This document shows positions 18,030 to 27,448 of a stretch of DNA of 64,000 bases, one piece after another. The position numbers and the translations under genes are program-made. Under the pieces are notes generated by a model. The model saw only the letters and a program-made list of their open reading frames with translations, had not been told where the DNA came from and searched no databases. The stretch covers positions 372,001 to 436,000 of the forward strand of contig NZ_BSQG01000005.1 of assembly GCF_030268225.1 (NCBI RefSeq). Direction: 5' to 3'. Position 1 is the stretch's first letter. Each line of letters opens with the position of its first letter. The stretch comes from Nocardiopsis ansamitocini. Its GTDB lineage: Bacteria; Actinomycetota; Actinomycetes; Streptosporangiales; Streptosporangiaceae.

Positions 18030-20177
18030 GTGCAGGAGCAGCCGCGTGGCACCGACCCGGTAGGGCGTCTCGACCCGGTGGTCCTGCACCACATCGTCAA
18101 CACGCTCGAATGGTCCGATCTGCGGCCCTTGCAGAAAGCCGCCGTGCACCCGCTGATGGACGGGGAAGACGCGGTCCTTCTCGCGCCGACCGCGGGCGGA
18201 AAGACGGAGGCCGCCACCTTCCCGATGTTGTCCGCGATGCGGGAGAAGCACTGGACCGGTACTTCCGTCCTCTACCTCGCCCCGCTCAAGGCGCTTCTGA
18301 ACAACCTGGTGCATCGGGTCGACGGCTACGCCCAGTGGCTGGGACGTCGAGCCGCTCTCTGGCACGGCGACACCACCGAGTCCGCACGCAGACGCATCCG
18401 CACCGAGTCCCCCGATTTTCTGCTCACCACCCCCGAATCCCTCGAAGCAATGCTGATCAGCGTCAAGACCGACCATGCACACCTGTTGGGCCGGGTACGT
18501 GCTGTCGTCGTCGACGAGGTACACGCCTTCGCCGGAGACGACCGCGGCTGGCACCTGCTCGCCGTGCTGGAACGCCTGGAGCGATTGACCGGCCGGCGCA
18601 TCCAGCGCATCGGCCTCTCCGCCACCGTCGGAAACCCCGACCGTCTCCTCACCTGGCTCCAGGGTGCGTACCCCACCGATCGGCCGGGTCGGGTCATCGC
18701 CCCCGACGTCACCCTGCCCGCCACGCCCGGCACCGGTGCCCTCCCCCGCCCCGCAGGGGAAGTGGAGCTCGACTACGTCGGTTCCCTCGCCAACGCCGCC
18801 AAGGTGATCTCCACGCTGCACCGGGGCGAAAAACGACTCGTTTTCTGCGACTCCCGCAAACAGGTGGAAGAACTCGGCGCGGCACTACGCGCCCGAGACG
18901 TCACCGTCTTCCTCTCCCACGCCTCGCTCTCCACGGATGAACGCGCACGGTCCGAGCAGGCGTTCGCGGAAGCCCGCGACTGTGTCATCGTCTCCACATC
19001 CACACTGGAACTCGGCATCGACGTCGGCGACCTCGACCGCGTCGTCCAGATCGACTCTCCCGGCAGTGTGGCTTCCTTCCTTCAGCGGATCGGCCGAACC
19101 GGACGCCGTGCGCAAACCTCCCGCAACTGTCTGTTCCTCACCACCCGCCCCGACTTCTTGCTCCAAGCAGCAGGCCTGCTCACCCTGTGGTCGCGCAGCT
19201 GGGTCGAACCCGTCACCCCTCCTCCCTCACCACGCCACCTCGTCGCGCAGCAGCTCCTCGCCGTCACGCTGCAGGAACACCGCATCGGCGACCGGACATG
19301 GCCAGAGCATTGGAACGGCCTCGCTCCCTTCGACCGCTCGGCCGCTCCTCTTCTGGCACATCTGGTCGCCGAGGGCTTTCTCGACAACGACGACGGCATG
19401 CTGTTCATCGGCCCCCAAGCCGAGAAACACTTCGGCCGGCGGCACTTCATGGAGCTGACCGCCTCCTTCACCGCGCCTCCGGAGTTCACGGTGCTCGCCG
19501 GACGCGCCGAGATCGGCACAACCGACCCTTCCGTTCTCACCGAAGAACGTCAGGGCCCGCGCCGGCTGCTCCTGGCCGGTCGCAGCTGGCAGGTCACCTT
19601 CATCGACTGGGCGCGACGCCGCGCCTTCGTCGAACCTGTCGAGGACGGAGGCGTCGCCAAGTGGCAGGGAAGCGAGGCCCGTGGTCTGTCGTACACACTG
19701 ACCCGCGCCATGCGCGACGTTTTGCTCGGCACCGACCCCGATGTCCGGCTCACGCGCCGCGCCACAGTGACACTCGCCGGACTCCGTACGGATCGTGCGC
19801 CTCACGAAGTGCACCCGGCGGGCACCCTGCTGGTCCGCGACGCGGACGCCGCCCGTTGGTGGACCTGGGCCGGGTACCGCGCCAACGCCACCCTCGCCGC
19901 TTCCCTGGGCCATCTCGCCGACCCTGTGCAGCGTCCAACCGACACCCACGTCCGGCTGCGCCAGGACCTTTCCCCCATCGATTGGAAAGCCGCTCGCGCC
20001 GAACTCCCCGATTCCCTCACCCTGCCCACCGTCGATCCTCGCGCCGTTCGGGGTCTGAAATTCTCGGCGGCCCTACCTCCCCGCATCGCCACCGCCACGC
20101 TCGCTGAACGCCTTGCCGACCTCGATGGGGCCCTTGCCACAGCCAGCGAACCCGTGCGGATGGAATGGAGCACCTGA
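18030..20177 (+). CDS. brxHI: BrxHI, Lhr-like DEAD/DEAH helicase of type 2 BREX
   Basis: 715-aa superfamily 2 helicase. Motif I is PTAGGKTEA (53-61), motif II DEVH (162-165), motif III GLSATVG, and motif VI QRIGRTGRR (352-360). These are followed by an Lhr-type C-terminal extension with a winged-helix-like region. I start at GTG 18030, which has AGGAG nine bases upstream; an in-frame TTG at 17985 is possible. It completes the six-gene set pglW-pglX-pglY-pglZ-brxD-brxHI that is described for type 2 BREX. No terminator hairpin is obvious in the 215 bp that follow. Confidence 0.92.
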   Translation: MQEQPRGTDPVGRLDPVVLHHIVNTLEWSDLRPLQKAAVHPLMDGEDAVLLAPTAGGKTEAATFPMLSAMREKHWTGTSVLYLAPLKALLNNLVHRVDGYAQWLGRRAALWHGDTTESARRRIRTESPDFLLTTPESLEAMLISVKTDHAHLLGRVRAVVVDEVHAFAGDDRGWHLLAVLERLERLTGRRIQRIGLSATVGNPDRLLTWLQGAYPTDRPGRVIAPDVTLPATPGTGALPRPAGEVELDYVGSLANAAKVISTLHRGEKRLVFCDSRKQVEELGAALRARDVTVFLSHASLSTDERARSEQAFAEARDCVIVSTSTLELGIDVGDLDRVVQIDSPGSVASFLQRIGRTGRRAQTSRNCLFLTTRPDFLLQAAGLLTLWSRSWVEPVTPPPSPRHLVAQQLLAVTLQEHRIGDRTWPEHWNGLAPFDRSAAPLLAHLVAEGFLDNDDGMLFIGPQAEKHFGRRHFMELTASFTAPPEFTVLAGRAEIGTTDPSVLTEERQGPRRLLLAGRSWQVTFIDWARRRAFVEPVEDGGVAKWQGSEARGLSYTLTRAMRDVLLGTDPDVRLTRRATVTLAGLRTDRAPHEVHPAGTLLVRDADAARWWTWAGYRANATLAASLGHLADPVQRPTDTHVRLRQDLSPIDWKAARAELPDSLTLPTVDPRAVRGLKFSAALPPRIATATLAERLADLDGALATASEPVRMEWST

Positions 20178-20392
20178 ACGACCGAACACCGGCGCGTTGC
20201 CGCCGCTCTGCGGCAGCGGTCCTGACGTTTCGAAAAGTGTTGCGCGGTCCTGGTCGGACATAAGCCGGACCAACCCGTCTCCGTCGTCGCGAAACGGCCG
20301 CACCGGCCCGAGGTGCACGCGGGGCTGCCGGAAACCGGGCGAAGGGGCCGGGAACCGCCTCCGCCAGGAGAGGGAGGAGTCGAATCGGCTGT

Positions 20393-20731
20393 TCAGCCGA
20401 GCTGCGTCTCCAACCACCGCAGGACGTCAGGTGTGACCGGGTCGGTGATGTCCGCGAACTCGTCGTGCCGCTTGAGGAACTTGGCGACGTAGGGGCAGAC
20501 CGGGACGATCCGCATTCCGGATGCGCGCACGTCGACGAGTGCCTGCCGGACCAGCTGCGGGGCCAGCCCCTGGCCGGCGAAGTCCTCGTCGATCTCCGTG
20601 TGGAAGAAGACACGCTGCACGCCCAGGTCGCGGTAGGCGGCCAGACCGGCGCGCCGGCCGTCGACCAGGATGTCGTACCGGCTGTCGGCGTCCGCACGCT
20701 CGACGATCGTGGTGGTGGAGGACTCGCTCAT
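20393..20731 (-). CDS. Small GNAT-family N-acetyltransferase (YidJ-like)
   Basis: 112-aa single-domain acetyltransferase of the COG2388 type. The acetyl-CoA loop is seen around FAGQGLAPQLVRQAL (the Q/RxxGxG/A signature). The segment before it (VFFHTEIDEDF) is a core beta strand, and IVPVCPYVAKFLKRHDEF is typical of this short subfamily. Substrate unknown. It lies 22 bp downstream of the pirin gene on the same strand, so the two are probably cotranscribed. Confidence 0.85.
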   Translation of the reverse strand: MSESSTTTIVERADADSRYDILVDGRRAGLAAYRDLGVQRVFFHTEIDEDFAGQGLAPQLVRQALVDVRASGMRIVPVCPYVAKFLKRHDEFADITDPVTPDVLRWLETQLG

Positions 20732-20753
20732 GGTGTGCCTTTCGCAAGGGAGG

Positions 20754-21743
20754 TCAGCGGGTCGGCGGGTTCCGGCGCGGTGTGATGACGGCGTTGGGCA
20801 GGGCCGGTGCGGGAAGGCGTCCGCCGGGAGAGTCCTCGATGACGCCGAAGCGGTCGGAGGAGGCTTCCCAGTCCTCGCGGGCCTTCACGATGTCCTCGTG
20901 GCTGCGGCCGACGAAGTTCCACCACATGACGATCTCCTCCCCGAAGGGAGGCCCGCCCAGGAGGATGGCCCGCGCCGGGGCGTCGGTCTCGTTCACCATC
21001 GTCAGGGTGTCCGCGCCGCGAGGGACATAGCCGAGTTCGGCAGACCGCAGCACCGTGTCGATCAGGCGGATGTCCCCGCTGTCCACGAGGAGGCCGTGTT
21101 CGAAAGCCGCGTCGACGGCGAGGGAGAGCGCCGCACGGGGTTCGATGACGATCTCGGCGCCGAGCAGCGGCGTGAAGGTCCGGACCGGGGAGGTCCGGCC
21201 GGCGAGCGAGCCCAGGAAGACCCTGATCCGGGCTCCGTCGACCTGCGCGGGTTCGGGCACGTGATGCTGGAAGTCGCGGGCGGCGTTGCGGTGTTCCTCG
21301 GGCAGCGCGACCCACAACTGGACACCGTGGATGACCCTGGTGTTCGGCGTGGAGATCTCCGAGTGGGCGATGCCGTATCCCCCGGTCATGAGGTTCACCT
21401 CGCCGGGCCTGACCAGGGAATGGGTGCCGAGGGTGTCGCGATGCTCGACCTCTCCGCTGAACAGCCAGGTCACCGTCTGCAGTCCGGTGTGTGGATGCGG
21501 GGGCAGGTCCATGCCGCCCGACGCGGCGACCTGGTGCGGGCCGTAGTGGTCGGCGAAGCACCAGGCGCCGATGAGCGTGCGCTCCCGTTGGGGCAGCGTC
21601 CGCCGCACGCGCATCGCACGTGGACCGCCGAGAGGGACCTCACGCGCCGACAGGACATCGACCCGCGGGACTCCGGTCGGCCGGTCGTCTTCGACGAGCG
21701 CACCGCAGCGCAGGGCCTCGGCATCGGCTTCCGGGTTGCTCAC
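20754..21743 (-). CDS. Pirin family protein
   Basis: 329-aa bicupin. The N-terminal cupin carries PHPHTGL and GIAHSE, the His/His/His/Glu metal set of pirins. The second cupin has the family MWWNFVGR motif. Some pirins oxidise quercetin, others regulate metabolism or stress responses; the role here is not determined. The start is a GTG at 21743 with a strong GAGGAGG site. A palindrome (21768-21781) sits directly upstream, so control by a MarR-type repressor is likely. First gene of a pirin-GNAT operon that diverges from the LLM oxidoreductase side. Confidence 0.9.
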   Translation of the reverse strand: MSNPEADAEALRCGALVEDDRPTGVPRVDVLSAREVPLGGPRAMRVRRTLPQRERTLIGAWCFADHYGPHQVAASGGMDLPPHPHTGLQTVTWLFSGEVEHRDTLGTHSLVRPGEVNLMTGGYGIAHSEISTPNTRVIHGVQLWVALPEEHRNAARDFQHHVPEPAQVDGARIRVFLGSLAGRTSPVRTFTPLLGAEIVIEPRAALSLAVDAAFEHGLLVDSGDIRLIDTVLRSAELGYVPRGADTLTMVNETDAPARAILLGGPPFGEEIVMWWNFVGRSHEDIVKAREDWEASSDRFGVIEDSPGGRLPAPALPNAVITPRRNPPTR

Positions 21744-21767
21744 CGAGAGCGCCTCCTCAGAAATCTA

Positions 21768-21781
21768 GTTGTCTCGTCAAC
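21768..21781. promoter_or_regulatory. Operator-like palindrome A, upstream of the pirin gene
   Basis: GTTGTCTCGTCAAC matches the consensus GTTKACNNGTMAAC shared with two sites at 22151 and 22180. It is within 40 bp of the pirin start. The form is typical of MarR-family operators; the regulator itself is not in the window. Confidence 0.65.
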
Positions 21782-21934
21782 CATAGTGGCACGGAGGCAG
21801 GGCGATGACCACGCCCCCCGCACGAACGCGGGCCGCTCCGGGCATGGCCCGAAGGAGACCCCGACGCAAGCGACCAGCCCCAAAGCCCCCACTCCGCAGG
21901 ATCTTCATCGACAAGTAGAGCCCCAAGACCCCCT

Positions 21935-22162
21935 ACCCTGGCGCAGGTCTCGGAGGCGGTCCGAGCAACGGCCTCCGAGGCCGAAACCGATCCGGCGGAC
22001 GCCGCGACCCAGGCATCCGCCTACGAGGCCGCCCGACAGGCCCTCTCCGAAGACCGGATCCCGGCCGTGATCTGGACGGCGGTCACCATCGACGCGTTCA
22101 ATCGCGTGTCGATCATGAGCAAGCACCCCCTACCGCCGCACCACAATCTAGTTGACATGTAA
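21935..22162 (+). pseudogene. 3' remnant of an AhpD/carboxymuconolactone decarboxylase-like gene
   Basis: The + frame reads LAQVSEAVRATASEAET and then, after a gap, VIWTAVTIDAFNRVSIMSK before a TAA at 22160. The last part is the typical C-terminal end of AhpD-like alkylhydroperoxidase proteins (aIWtattINAFNRi). No start codon, active-site CxxC or N-terminal two thirds is present, so it is a truncated relic. Its tail runs into palindrome B. The rest of the 21744-22324 gap holds only operator sites and a hairpin. Confidence 0.6.
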
Positions 22163-22164
22163 AC
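22151..22164. promoter_or_regulatory. Operator-like palindrome B
   Basis: GTTGACATGTAAAC is a near-perfect palindrome of the GTTKACNNGTMAAC type. It overlaps the stop of the AhpD-like remnant and lies 16 bp before palindrome C. Confidence 0.65.
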
Positions 22165-22179
22165 CATAAAGATGCAATT

Positions 22180-22193
22180 GTTTACGCGTCAAC
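22180..22193. promoter_or_regulatory. Operator-like palindrome C, upstream of the LLM gene
   Basis: GTTTACGCGTCAAC, the third copy of the same palindrome. With palindrome B it forms a tandem pair with centres 29 bp apart, in front of the LLM oxidoreductase operon. Confidence 0.65.
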
Positions 22194-22215
22194 TAAATTG
22201 GCGGAGGTGGTGTGG

Positions 22216-22243
22216 GCGCGTTCCCCGCCGACGGGGAACGCGC
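22216..22243 (+). other. Perfect 12-bp hairpin in the LLM gene leader
   Basis: Arms 22216-22227 (GCGCGTTCCCCG) and 22232-22243 (CGGGGAACGCGC) around a CCGA tetraloop. It lies between the tandem operators and the likely start codon about 80 bp downstream. No U tract follows, so it is not a standard terminator; an mRNA-stability or attenuation role is possible. Confidence 0.55.
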
Positions 22244-22324
22244 GGGTCGCCCCGGGGTGCGCACTGCCCGGTCGTCACGGAGTACGCACCGCCACACCCC
22301 GACACAACGAAAGCGTTGAGCGAA

Positions 22325-23404
22325 GTGAACACGACGGATGTCGCGCAAATCGAGTTCGGTATCGACAGCTTCGGAGACCTGCCCCGAAACGACCGGGGCG
22401 TGATCGTCTCGCACGCGCAGGCGATCCGCGCCACGGTGGCCGAAGCGGTCCTCGCCGACCAGGTCGGTATCGACGTCGTCGCGTTGGGCGAGCACCACCG
22501 GCCCGAGTACGCGCTCTCCAGCCCTGAGACGGTGCTGGCGGGCATCGCGACGGCCACGAAGCGCATCCGGCTCGCCTCGGGCGTGACGGTGCTGTCCTCG
22601 GACGACCCGGTGCGGGTGTTCCAGCGGTTCGCCACGGTCGACGCGCTCTCCAACGGCCGCGCCGAGGTGATCCTCGGACGCGGTTCCTTCACCGAGTCGT
22701 TCCCCCTGTTCGGATACGACCTCAAGGACTACGAGGTGCTGTTCGAGGAGAAGATCGACCTCTTCCACCGGCTCCTGGACGAGAAGCCGGTCACCTGGGA
22801 AGGCACCACTCGTGCCGCCCTGCACGACGCGGACGTGTACCCGAAGACGGATTCGGGACGTCTCGCCACTTGGGTAGGGGTCGGCGGGACACCGCAGTCC
22901 GTGATCCGCACCGCCAAATACGGCTTCCGGCTCATGCTCGCGATCATCGGCGGCTCCCCCGACCGGTTCGCTCCCTACGTGGATCTGTACCAGCGTGCCG
23001 CCCAGGAGTTCGGTACGACCGCACAGCCGGTCGGGATGCATTCGCCCGGCTTCGTCGCGTCCACCGACGAAGAGGCCAAACAGCTCTTCTACCCCGGGTA
23101 TAAGGAGATCCGCGACCGGATCGGGGCGCAGCGCGGCTGGCCGCCGCTGCGCCGGGAGGAATTCGACTCCGAGGTGGACCGCGGATCGCTGTACGTCGGC
23201 TCGGTCGAGACCGTCGCGGCCAAGATCGCCCATGCCGTCCGGGTACTGAACGCGGGCCGGTTCGACATGATCTACTCCACCGCCGGCACCGTTTCGGCCT
23301 CCGCACGGCTGCGTTCGGTCGAGCTGTACGGCACCCAGGTCATCCCTCGGGTCCGCGAACTTCTGGCCGAGCAGCCCGCGGACCCGGCGGGAGCGACGCG
23401 ATGA
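22325..23404 (+). CDS. LLM-class flavin-dependent oxidoreductase
   Basis: About 359 aa, a luciferase-like monooxygenase fold of the type annotated as LLM class flavin-dependent oxidoreductase. FGIDSFGD, the [11 protein letters not shown] segment, the [16 protein letters not shown] strand and the [17 protein letters not shown] loop are diagnostic. The substrate is unknown. The start could be GTG 22325 or TTG 22316; the longer frame from 22172 would run through the operator and hairpin and is rejected. The stop overlaps the start of the next gene (ATGA at 23401-23404), so the two are coupled. Probably repressed through the tandem palindromes upstream. Confidence 0.85.
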   Translation: MNTTDVAQIEFGIDSFGDLPRNDRGVIVSHAQAIRATVAEAVLADQVGIDVVALGEHHRPEYALSSPETVLAGIATATKRIRLASGVTVLSSDDPVRVFQRFATVDALSNGRAEVILGRGSFTESFPLFGYDLKDYEVLFEEKIDLFHRLLDEKPVTWEGTTRAALHDADVYPKTDSGRLATWVGVGGTPQSVIRTAKYGFRLMLAIIGGSPDRFAPYVDLYQRAAQEFGTTAQPVGMHSPGFVASTDEEAKQLFYPGYKEIRDRIGAQRGWPPLRREEFDSEVDRGSLYVGSVETVAAKIAHAVRVLNAGRFDMIYSTAGTVSASARLRSVELYGTQVIPRVRELLAEQPADPAGATR

Positions 23405-24069
23405 CCGACCCTGTCACCACTATCGGGATCCTGGGAGCCGGGAAAGTCGGCACCGTCCTGGCGCGTCTGGCGGTCGCCGCCGGCTATCGCGTCCTGGTCT
23501 CCGGGTCCGGTGACCCCGCCGAGATCGCGCTGACCGCCACGATCCTCACCCCCGGAGCGACCGCCGTATGGCCGGCCCGGGCAGCGGATGCCGCCGACGT
23601 GGTGGTCCTGGCTCTCCCGCTCGGCAAACACCGCGGCCTCCCCGTCCCGGAGCTGGAGGGAAGACTGGTCGTCGACGCGATGAACCACTGGTGGGAGGTC
23701 GATGGTCCGCGCGACACGGTCCTCCCGCCCAACACCTCGTCGAGCGAAGTCGTCCAGCGGTTCCTGACGGGCGCACGTGTCGTGAAAGCCCTCAACCACA
23801 TGGGCTACCACGACCTGGAGGACGGGGCCCGTCCGGCCGGCGAGCCCGGACGCAAGGCCATCGCGATCGCCGGCGACTCGCCCGAGGATCTCGCCGTCGT
23901 GTCCGCGCTGATCGACGCTCTCGGATTCGACCCCCTCACCATCGGCGACCTCGCAGCGGGCGTCCGGCTCGAACCCGGAACCCCCGCATTCGGAGCCAAT
24001 GTCGACGCCGACCAGCTCCGCGTGCTTACCGCCGCCCCCGCTCCGACACGACTTCTTGAGCACTCGTAA
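23401..24069 (+). CDS. NAD(P)-binding reductase of the F420-dependent NADP oxidoreductase type
   Basis: 222-aa Rossmann protein with the dinucleotide motif [16 protein letters not shown] at the N-terminus, [11 protein letters not shown] in the middle and [15 protein letters not shown]. This is the COG2085 family related to NADPH:F420 oxidoreductase, which moves hydride between NADP and a flavin or deazaflavin. Coupling to an LLM-class enzyme fits a reductase/oxidase pair, but the real cofactor cannot be told from sequence. It ends 174 bp before the glutaminase gene. Confidence 0.8.
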   Translation: MTDPVTTIGILGAGKVGTVLARLAVAAGYRVLVSGSGDPAEIALTATILTPGATAVWPARAADAADVVVLALPLGKHRGLPVPELEGRLVVDAMNHWWEVDGPRDTVLPPNTSSSEVVQRFLTGARVVKALNHMGYHDLEDGARPAGEPGRKAIAIAGDSPEDLAVVSALIDALGFDPLTIGDLAAGVRLEPGTPAFGANVDADQLRVLTAAPAPTRLLEHS

Positions 24070-24243
24070 CAAAAGAACAGGAGCGCTTCGGCCGAACCCC
24101 GCGTTCGGCGAAGCGTGATGACATCTCCCTGGGGCGCATCACACGATGCGGCGCCGTGCAGCGCCTCCGGGTTCCTCCTGATACCAGGGCGGACGCAACG
24201 CGGTTCTCACGGCGCGAAGATCGCAACCACACATGGAGGACGA

Positions 24244-25551
24244 ATGCGGCCGATCATTCCCGACTACCTGGCCGAGGCGCTGGGAGACGTGGAGTCGGAC
24301 AGGTCCGGAGAGCCGGCGGGATACATCCCCGAGCTCGCGGCAGCGGACCCCGAGCGCCTCGGCGTGGCCTTCGCCATGACCGACGGGGAGGTCTACGGCG
24401 CCGGTGACATCGATATGGAGTTCACGATCCAGTCGATCTCCAAGCCGTTCGTCTATGCGCTGGCCCTGTCCGATCGCGGATTCGGCCCCGTGCTCGCCAA
24501 AGTGGGTGTCGAGCCGTCCGGAGAGGCGTTCAACGAGATCTCTCTCGAAAGCGATACGGGGCGCCCTCTCAACCCCATGATCAACGCGGGCGCGATCACC
24601 GTGCACTCACTGGCCGGCGCAAAGGACCTGAATCCGACAGAGCGTGTGGAGCACGTGCTCCACGGTCTGTCGGCGTTCGCCGGTCGTCGGCTGAGGATGG
24701 ACGAGGCGGTGTGCGCGTCGGAGATGGAACACGCGCATCGCAACCTCGCCATTGCCCACATGCTCCGCAGCCACGATGTCCTCACCCAGGACCCGAGGGC
24801 CGTCGTGGACGGCTACACCCGCCAGTGTTCCGTGCTCGTCACCACGCGGGATCTGGCCATGATGGCCGCGACACTGGCCAACCGCGGGACGAACCCCCTC
24901 TCGGGCAAGCAGGTGGTGCCCGAACCGGTGGTGCGTCAGGTACTGAGCGTCATGTTCAGCTGTGGAATGTACGACGCCGCCGGCGACTGGGCGACCCAGG
25001 TCGGTATTCCGGCGAAGAGCGGGGTGGCCGGGGGCCTGATCGGCGCGCTCCCCGGACAGATCGGCATCGCCACGTTCTCGCCACGGCTGGACGTTCACGG
25101 GAACAGCGTTCGCGGGGTGTCGCTGTTCGAACGATTCTCCTCGGACATGGGTCTGCACGTGATGGAGGTCCCCGCCGCCGCGCGTGCCGTCGTGCGGTCC
25201 AACCATGTCGCCGGCAGCGGATCGAACGCGCTGCGGGTGCTGCAACTGCAAGGCGGCGTCGGCTTCGCCGGAGCCGAGAGAGTCGTCCAGGAAGCCATGG
25301 ACATCTCCGCTTCGGACGGCAGGGTCGCTTTCGACCTGACACGGGTCAATTCGATCGACGACGTGGCACGGCGCGTGCTGTTGGAGGTCGCACGCCGGCT
25401 GACGCTGGGCGGTCACGAGATCTACCTCGTCGACCCGGAATCGGTCATGCCCGATCCCGACCCCGGCGACGGCGGCCGGGTCACGGTCGTGGACAACGTG
25501 GACCAAGCCGTGGCCGCGACGCGGGACGGCTCGGCGCAGGGGCCGGCCTGA
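24244..25551 (+). CDS. glsA: Glutaminase A with C-terminal STAS domain
   Basis: 435-aa protein that hydrolyses L-glutamine to glutamate and ammonia. The beta-lactamase-like glutaminase domain (1-300) shows the catalytic SISKPF (Ser-x-x-Lys), LNPMINAGAI and the conserved Tyr region. A STAS domain follows at about 325-420 (LRVLQLQGGVGFAGAE, VAFDLTRVNSIDD), an architecture known for many bacterial GlsA proteins. The start is ATG 24244 with GGAGGAC immediately upstream; earlier in-frame ATGs have no ribosome site. It stands alone, with no transporter or regulator beside it. Confidence 0.92.
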   Translation: MRPIIPDYLAEALGDVESDRSGEPAGYIPELAAADPERLGVAFAMTDGEVYGAGDIDMEFTIQSISKPFVYALALSDRGFGPVLAKVGVEPSGEAFNEISLESDTGRPLNPMINAGAITVHSLAGAKDLNPTERVEHVLHGLSAFAGRRLRMDEAVCASEMEHAHRNLAIAHMLRSHDVLTQDPRAVVDGYTRQCSVLVTTRDLAMMAATLANRGTNPLSGKQVVPEPVVRQVLSVMFSCGMYDAAGDWATQVGIPAKSGVAGGLIGALPGQIGIATFSPRLDVHGNSVRGVSLFERFSSDMGLHVMEVPAAARAVVRSNHVAGSGSNALRVLQLQGGVGFAGAERVVQEAMDISASDGRVAFDLTRVNSIDDVARRVLLEVARRLTLGGHEIYLVDPESVMPDPDPGDGGRVTVVDNVDQAVAATRDGSAQGPA

Positions 25552-26176
25552 CGCGCAGCGGCGATTGCCCTGCCCGACGCCGGGAGCACGACGTCCTCAC
25601 GCGCAGGTCTGCGTCGGCGTTCGTCCCGTCGGCCGGAAAAGAGAAGTCATGGGGTGCACCGCCGCCGGCACGGAGAACCGCAGGCCGGCCGAACCCTGGT
25701 GAGGACCGGGGTTCAAAGCAGCCGGGCGTCCGAGGCCGACCGTTCGATGCTTCACGTCCACGGACGGCCCCGCGACCAGAACGCGCTGGCGGACGTCCAA
25801 CAGGTGACAGAGGCGGACACGGACGGAGAAACGCGGAAACCTCTGGTCGAAAGGCTCCGCGGAATCCTGTCGGCCATCCGTGGACGAGCGGTCCTGCTTC
25901 GGGCCTGTCCGCTACGTCCCCGCGTTCACCGCCCGCACAGGTGCACGGTGGACGCGGGGACCCCACTGCCGGGAGGATTCCCGCAAGCGCACCGTGCCCC
26001 TTGCGCCGCTGTGGCTCCTGCCGCCCTCGGCTCACCGGAGGGATGGGCAGGCTGCCTGACCAGCCCTCCGCCCACCTGGCGCTCCGTCAGGACGAGCGTC
26101 AAGTGGGCGTCACCGGCGTCGGGGTACCGCCCGCAACGCCCACACCGTGCACGATCTGCACGGGAAGAACCACAGT
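25552..26176. other. 625-bp convergent intergenic region
   Basis: Between the 3' ends of the glutaminase gene and the uracil methyltransferase gene. No gene with recognisable features, no RNA gene and no clear terminator was found. Long frames here are open only because of the GC bias. Confidence 0.5.
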
Positions 26177-27448
26177 TCAGGAGCGCTTCGTGGCCCGTTC
26201 GAGCACCGCGACGCACTCCACGTGGTGGGTCATCGGGAAGGCGTCGAACGCGCGGAGGTCGACGAGGCGGTACCCCAGCTCCAGGAAGGAGGCGATGTCG
26301 CGCGACAGCGTGGCGGGGTCGCAGGAGACGTAGGCGACCCGGCGCAGCCGCAGGTTCGCCAGGGACTGCACGACCTCGGGGCCCACGCCCGCGCGGGGCG
26401 GGTCCAGGACCGCGATGTCGGCGCGCAGGTCGGCCCACTCGCGCAGGCGTCCGGCGACGTCGCCGCGCTCGATCTTGGCCTGGGGAAGGTCGCGCAGGTT
26501 GTGCTGGGCGTCGCGCACCGCGTCGGCCTGGCCCTCGACACCCATGACCCGGCCCTCGGGGCCGACGACCTCGGCCAGGGCGCCGGCGAACAGCCCCGCG
26601 CCGCAGTAGAGGTCCAGGGCGGTCTCGCCCGGCTTGGGCTCCAGGGCGTCCAGGACGGCGGCGGTCAGCGTCTCGGCGGCGGCCGGGTGCACCTGCCAGA
26701 AGGCGCCCGCGCTGACCCGCCATTCGCGACCCGCGACGCGCTCGCGGATGCCGCGCTTGCCTTTGACGGGCTGGGTGCGGCCGCCCTTGAAGCGGCGCAG
26801 CACGGCGGTGGACGCCTCCGGCGTGGGCAGCAACGGCATCTTCGCGGCGCTGGGGGTCACGATGAGCGCGGTGTCGGCGGTGACGGCCGAGGTGACGGCC
26901 TCGACCTCGGCGATGCCCGGCCACTCCAGGTGGGTCACGCCCAGCCGGTTGACCTCGGGGTGGGCGATGGGGCAGTCGTCGATGAGCTGGAGTTCGTGGG
27001 AGCGGTGCTTGCGCAGCCCGGGCGAGCCCTGGGCGTCCATGGCGAAGCGCACGCGGGTGCGCCAGCCCAGGCCGTCGGGGGTGCCCGGCAGCTCCTCGAC
27101 CACTACGTCGCGCTCGATGCCGGCGATGCGGCGCAGCTGCTCGGTGACCACGCGCGCCTTGATCGCGCGCTGGGCCTCCAGCGAGGCGTGCTGCCAGTCG
27201 CAGCCGCCGCACTTGCCCGGTCCCGCCGAGGGGCAGGGCGGCTCGACGCGGTCCGCGGACGCCTCCAGCACCTCGACGGCGTCGCCGCGCAGGAAACGCT
27301 TGGTCTGCTCGGTCACCAGTACACGGACGCGCTCGCCGGGCAGGGCGTGGCGCACGAAGACGACCTGCTCGTCGTGGCGGCCCACACACCATCCCCCGTG
27401 GGCGACGCCGTCGACGCTCAGTTCGAGGTGGGTTCCGACACGGCTCAT
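26177..27448 (-). CDS. TRAM-domain class I SAM-dependent RNA (uracil-5) methyltransferase
   Basis: 423-aa protein of the RumA/RlmD-TrmA family, which makes 5-methyluridine in rRNA or tRNA. An N-terminal TRAM domain (1-60) is followed by a CPSAGPGKCGGCDW cysteine cluster for a 4Fe-4S centre. Then come the SAM motif LDLYCGAGLFAGAL, the DPPRAGVG motif, and the catalytic cysteine in YVSCDPATLSRD. The exact RNA position is not predictable. The start is ATG 27448. Monocistronic, with the potassium-regulator genes diverging from it about 286 bp away. Confidence 0.9.
   Translation of the reverse strand: MSRVGTHLELSVDGVAHGGWCVGRHDEQVVFVRHALPGERVRVLVTEQTKRFLRGDAVEVLEASADRVEPPCPSAGPGKCGGCDWQHASLEAQRAIKARVVTEQLRRIAGIERDVVVEELPGTPDGLGWRTRVRFAMDAQGSPGLRKHRSHELQLIDDCPIAHPEVNRLGVTHLEWPGIAEVEAVTSAVTADTALIVTPSAAKMPLLPTPEASTAVLRRFKGGRTQPVKGKRGIRERVAGREWRVSAGAFWQVHPAAAETLTAAVLDALEPKPGETALDLYCGAGLFAGALAEVVGPEGRVMGVEGQADAVRDAQHNLRDLPQAKIERGDVAGRLREWADLRADIAVLDPPRAGVGPEVVQSLANLRLRRVAYVSCDPATLSRDIASFLELGYRLVDLRAFDAFPMTHHVECVAVLERATKRS

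Noticed and set aside
25654-26547. Long + frame between glutaminase and the RNA methyltransferase
   Set aside because: Basic, low-complexity translation, antisense to the methyltransferase gene at its end, and no ribosome site.
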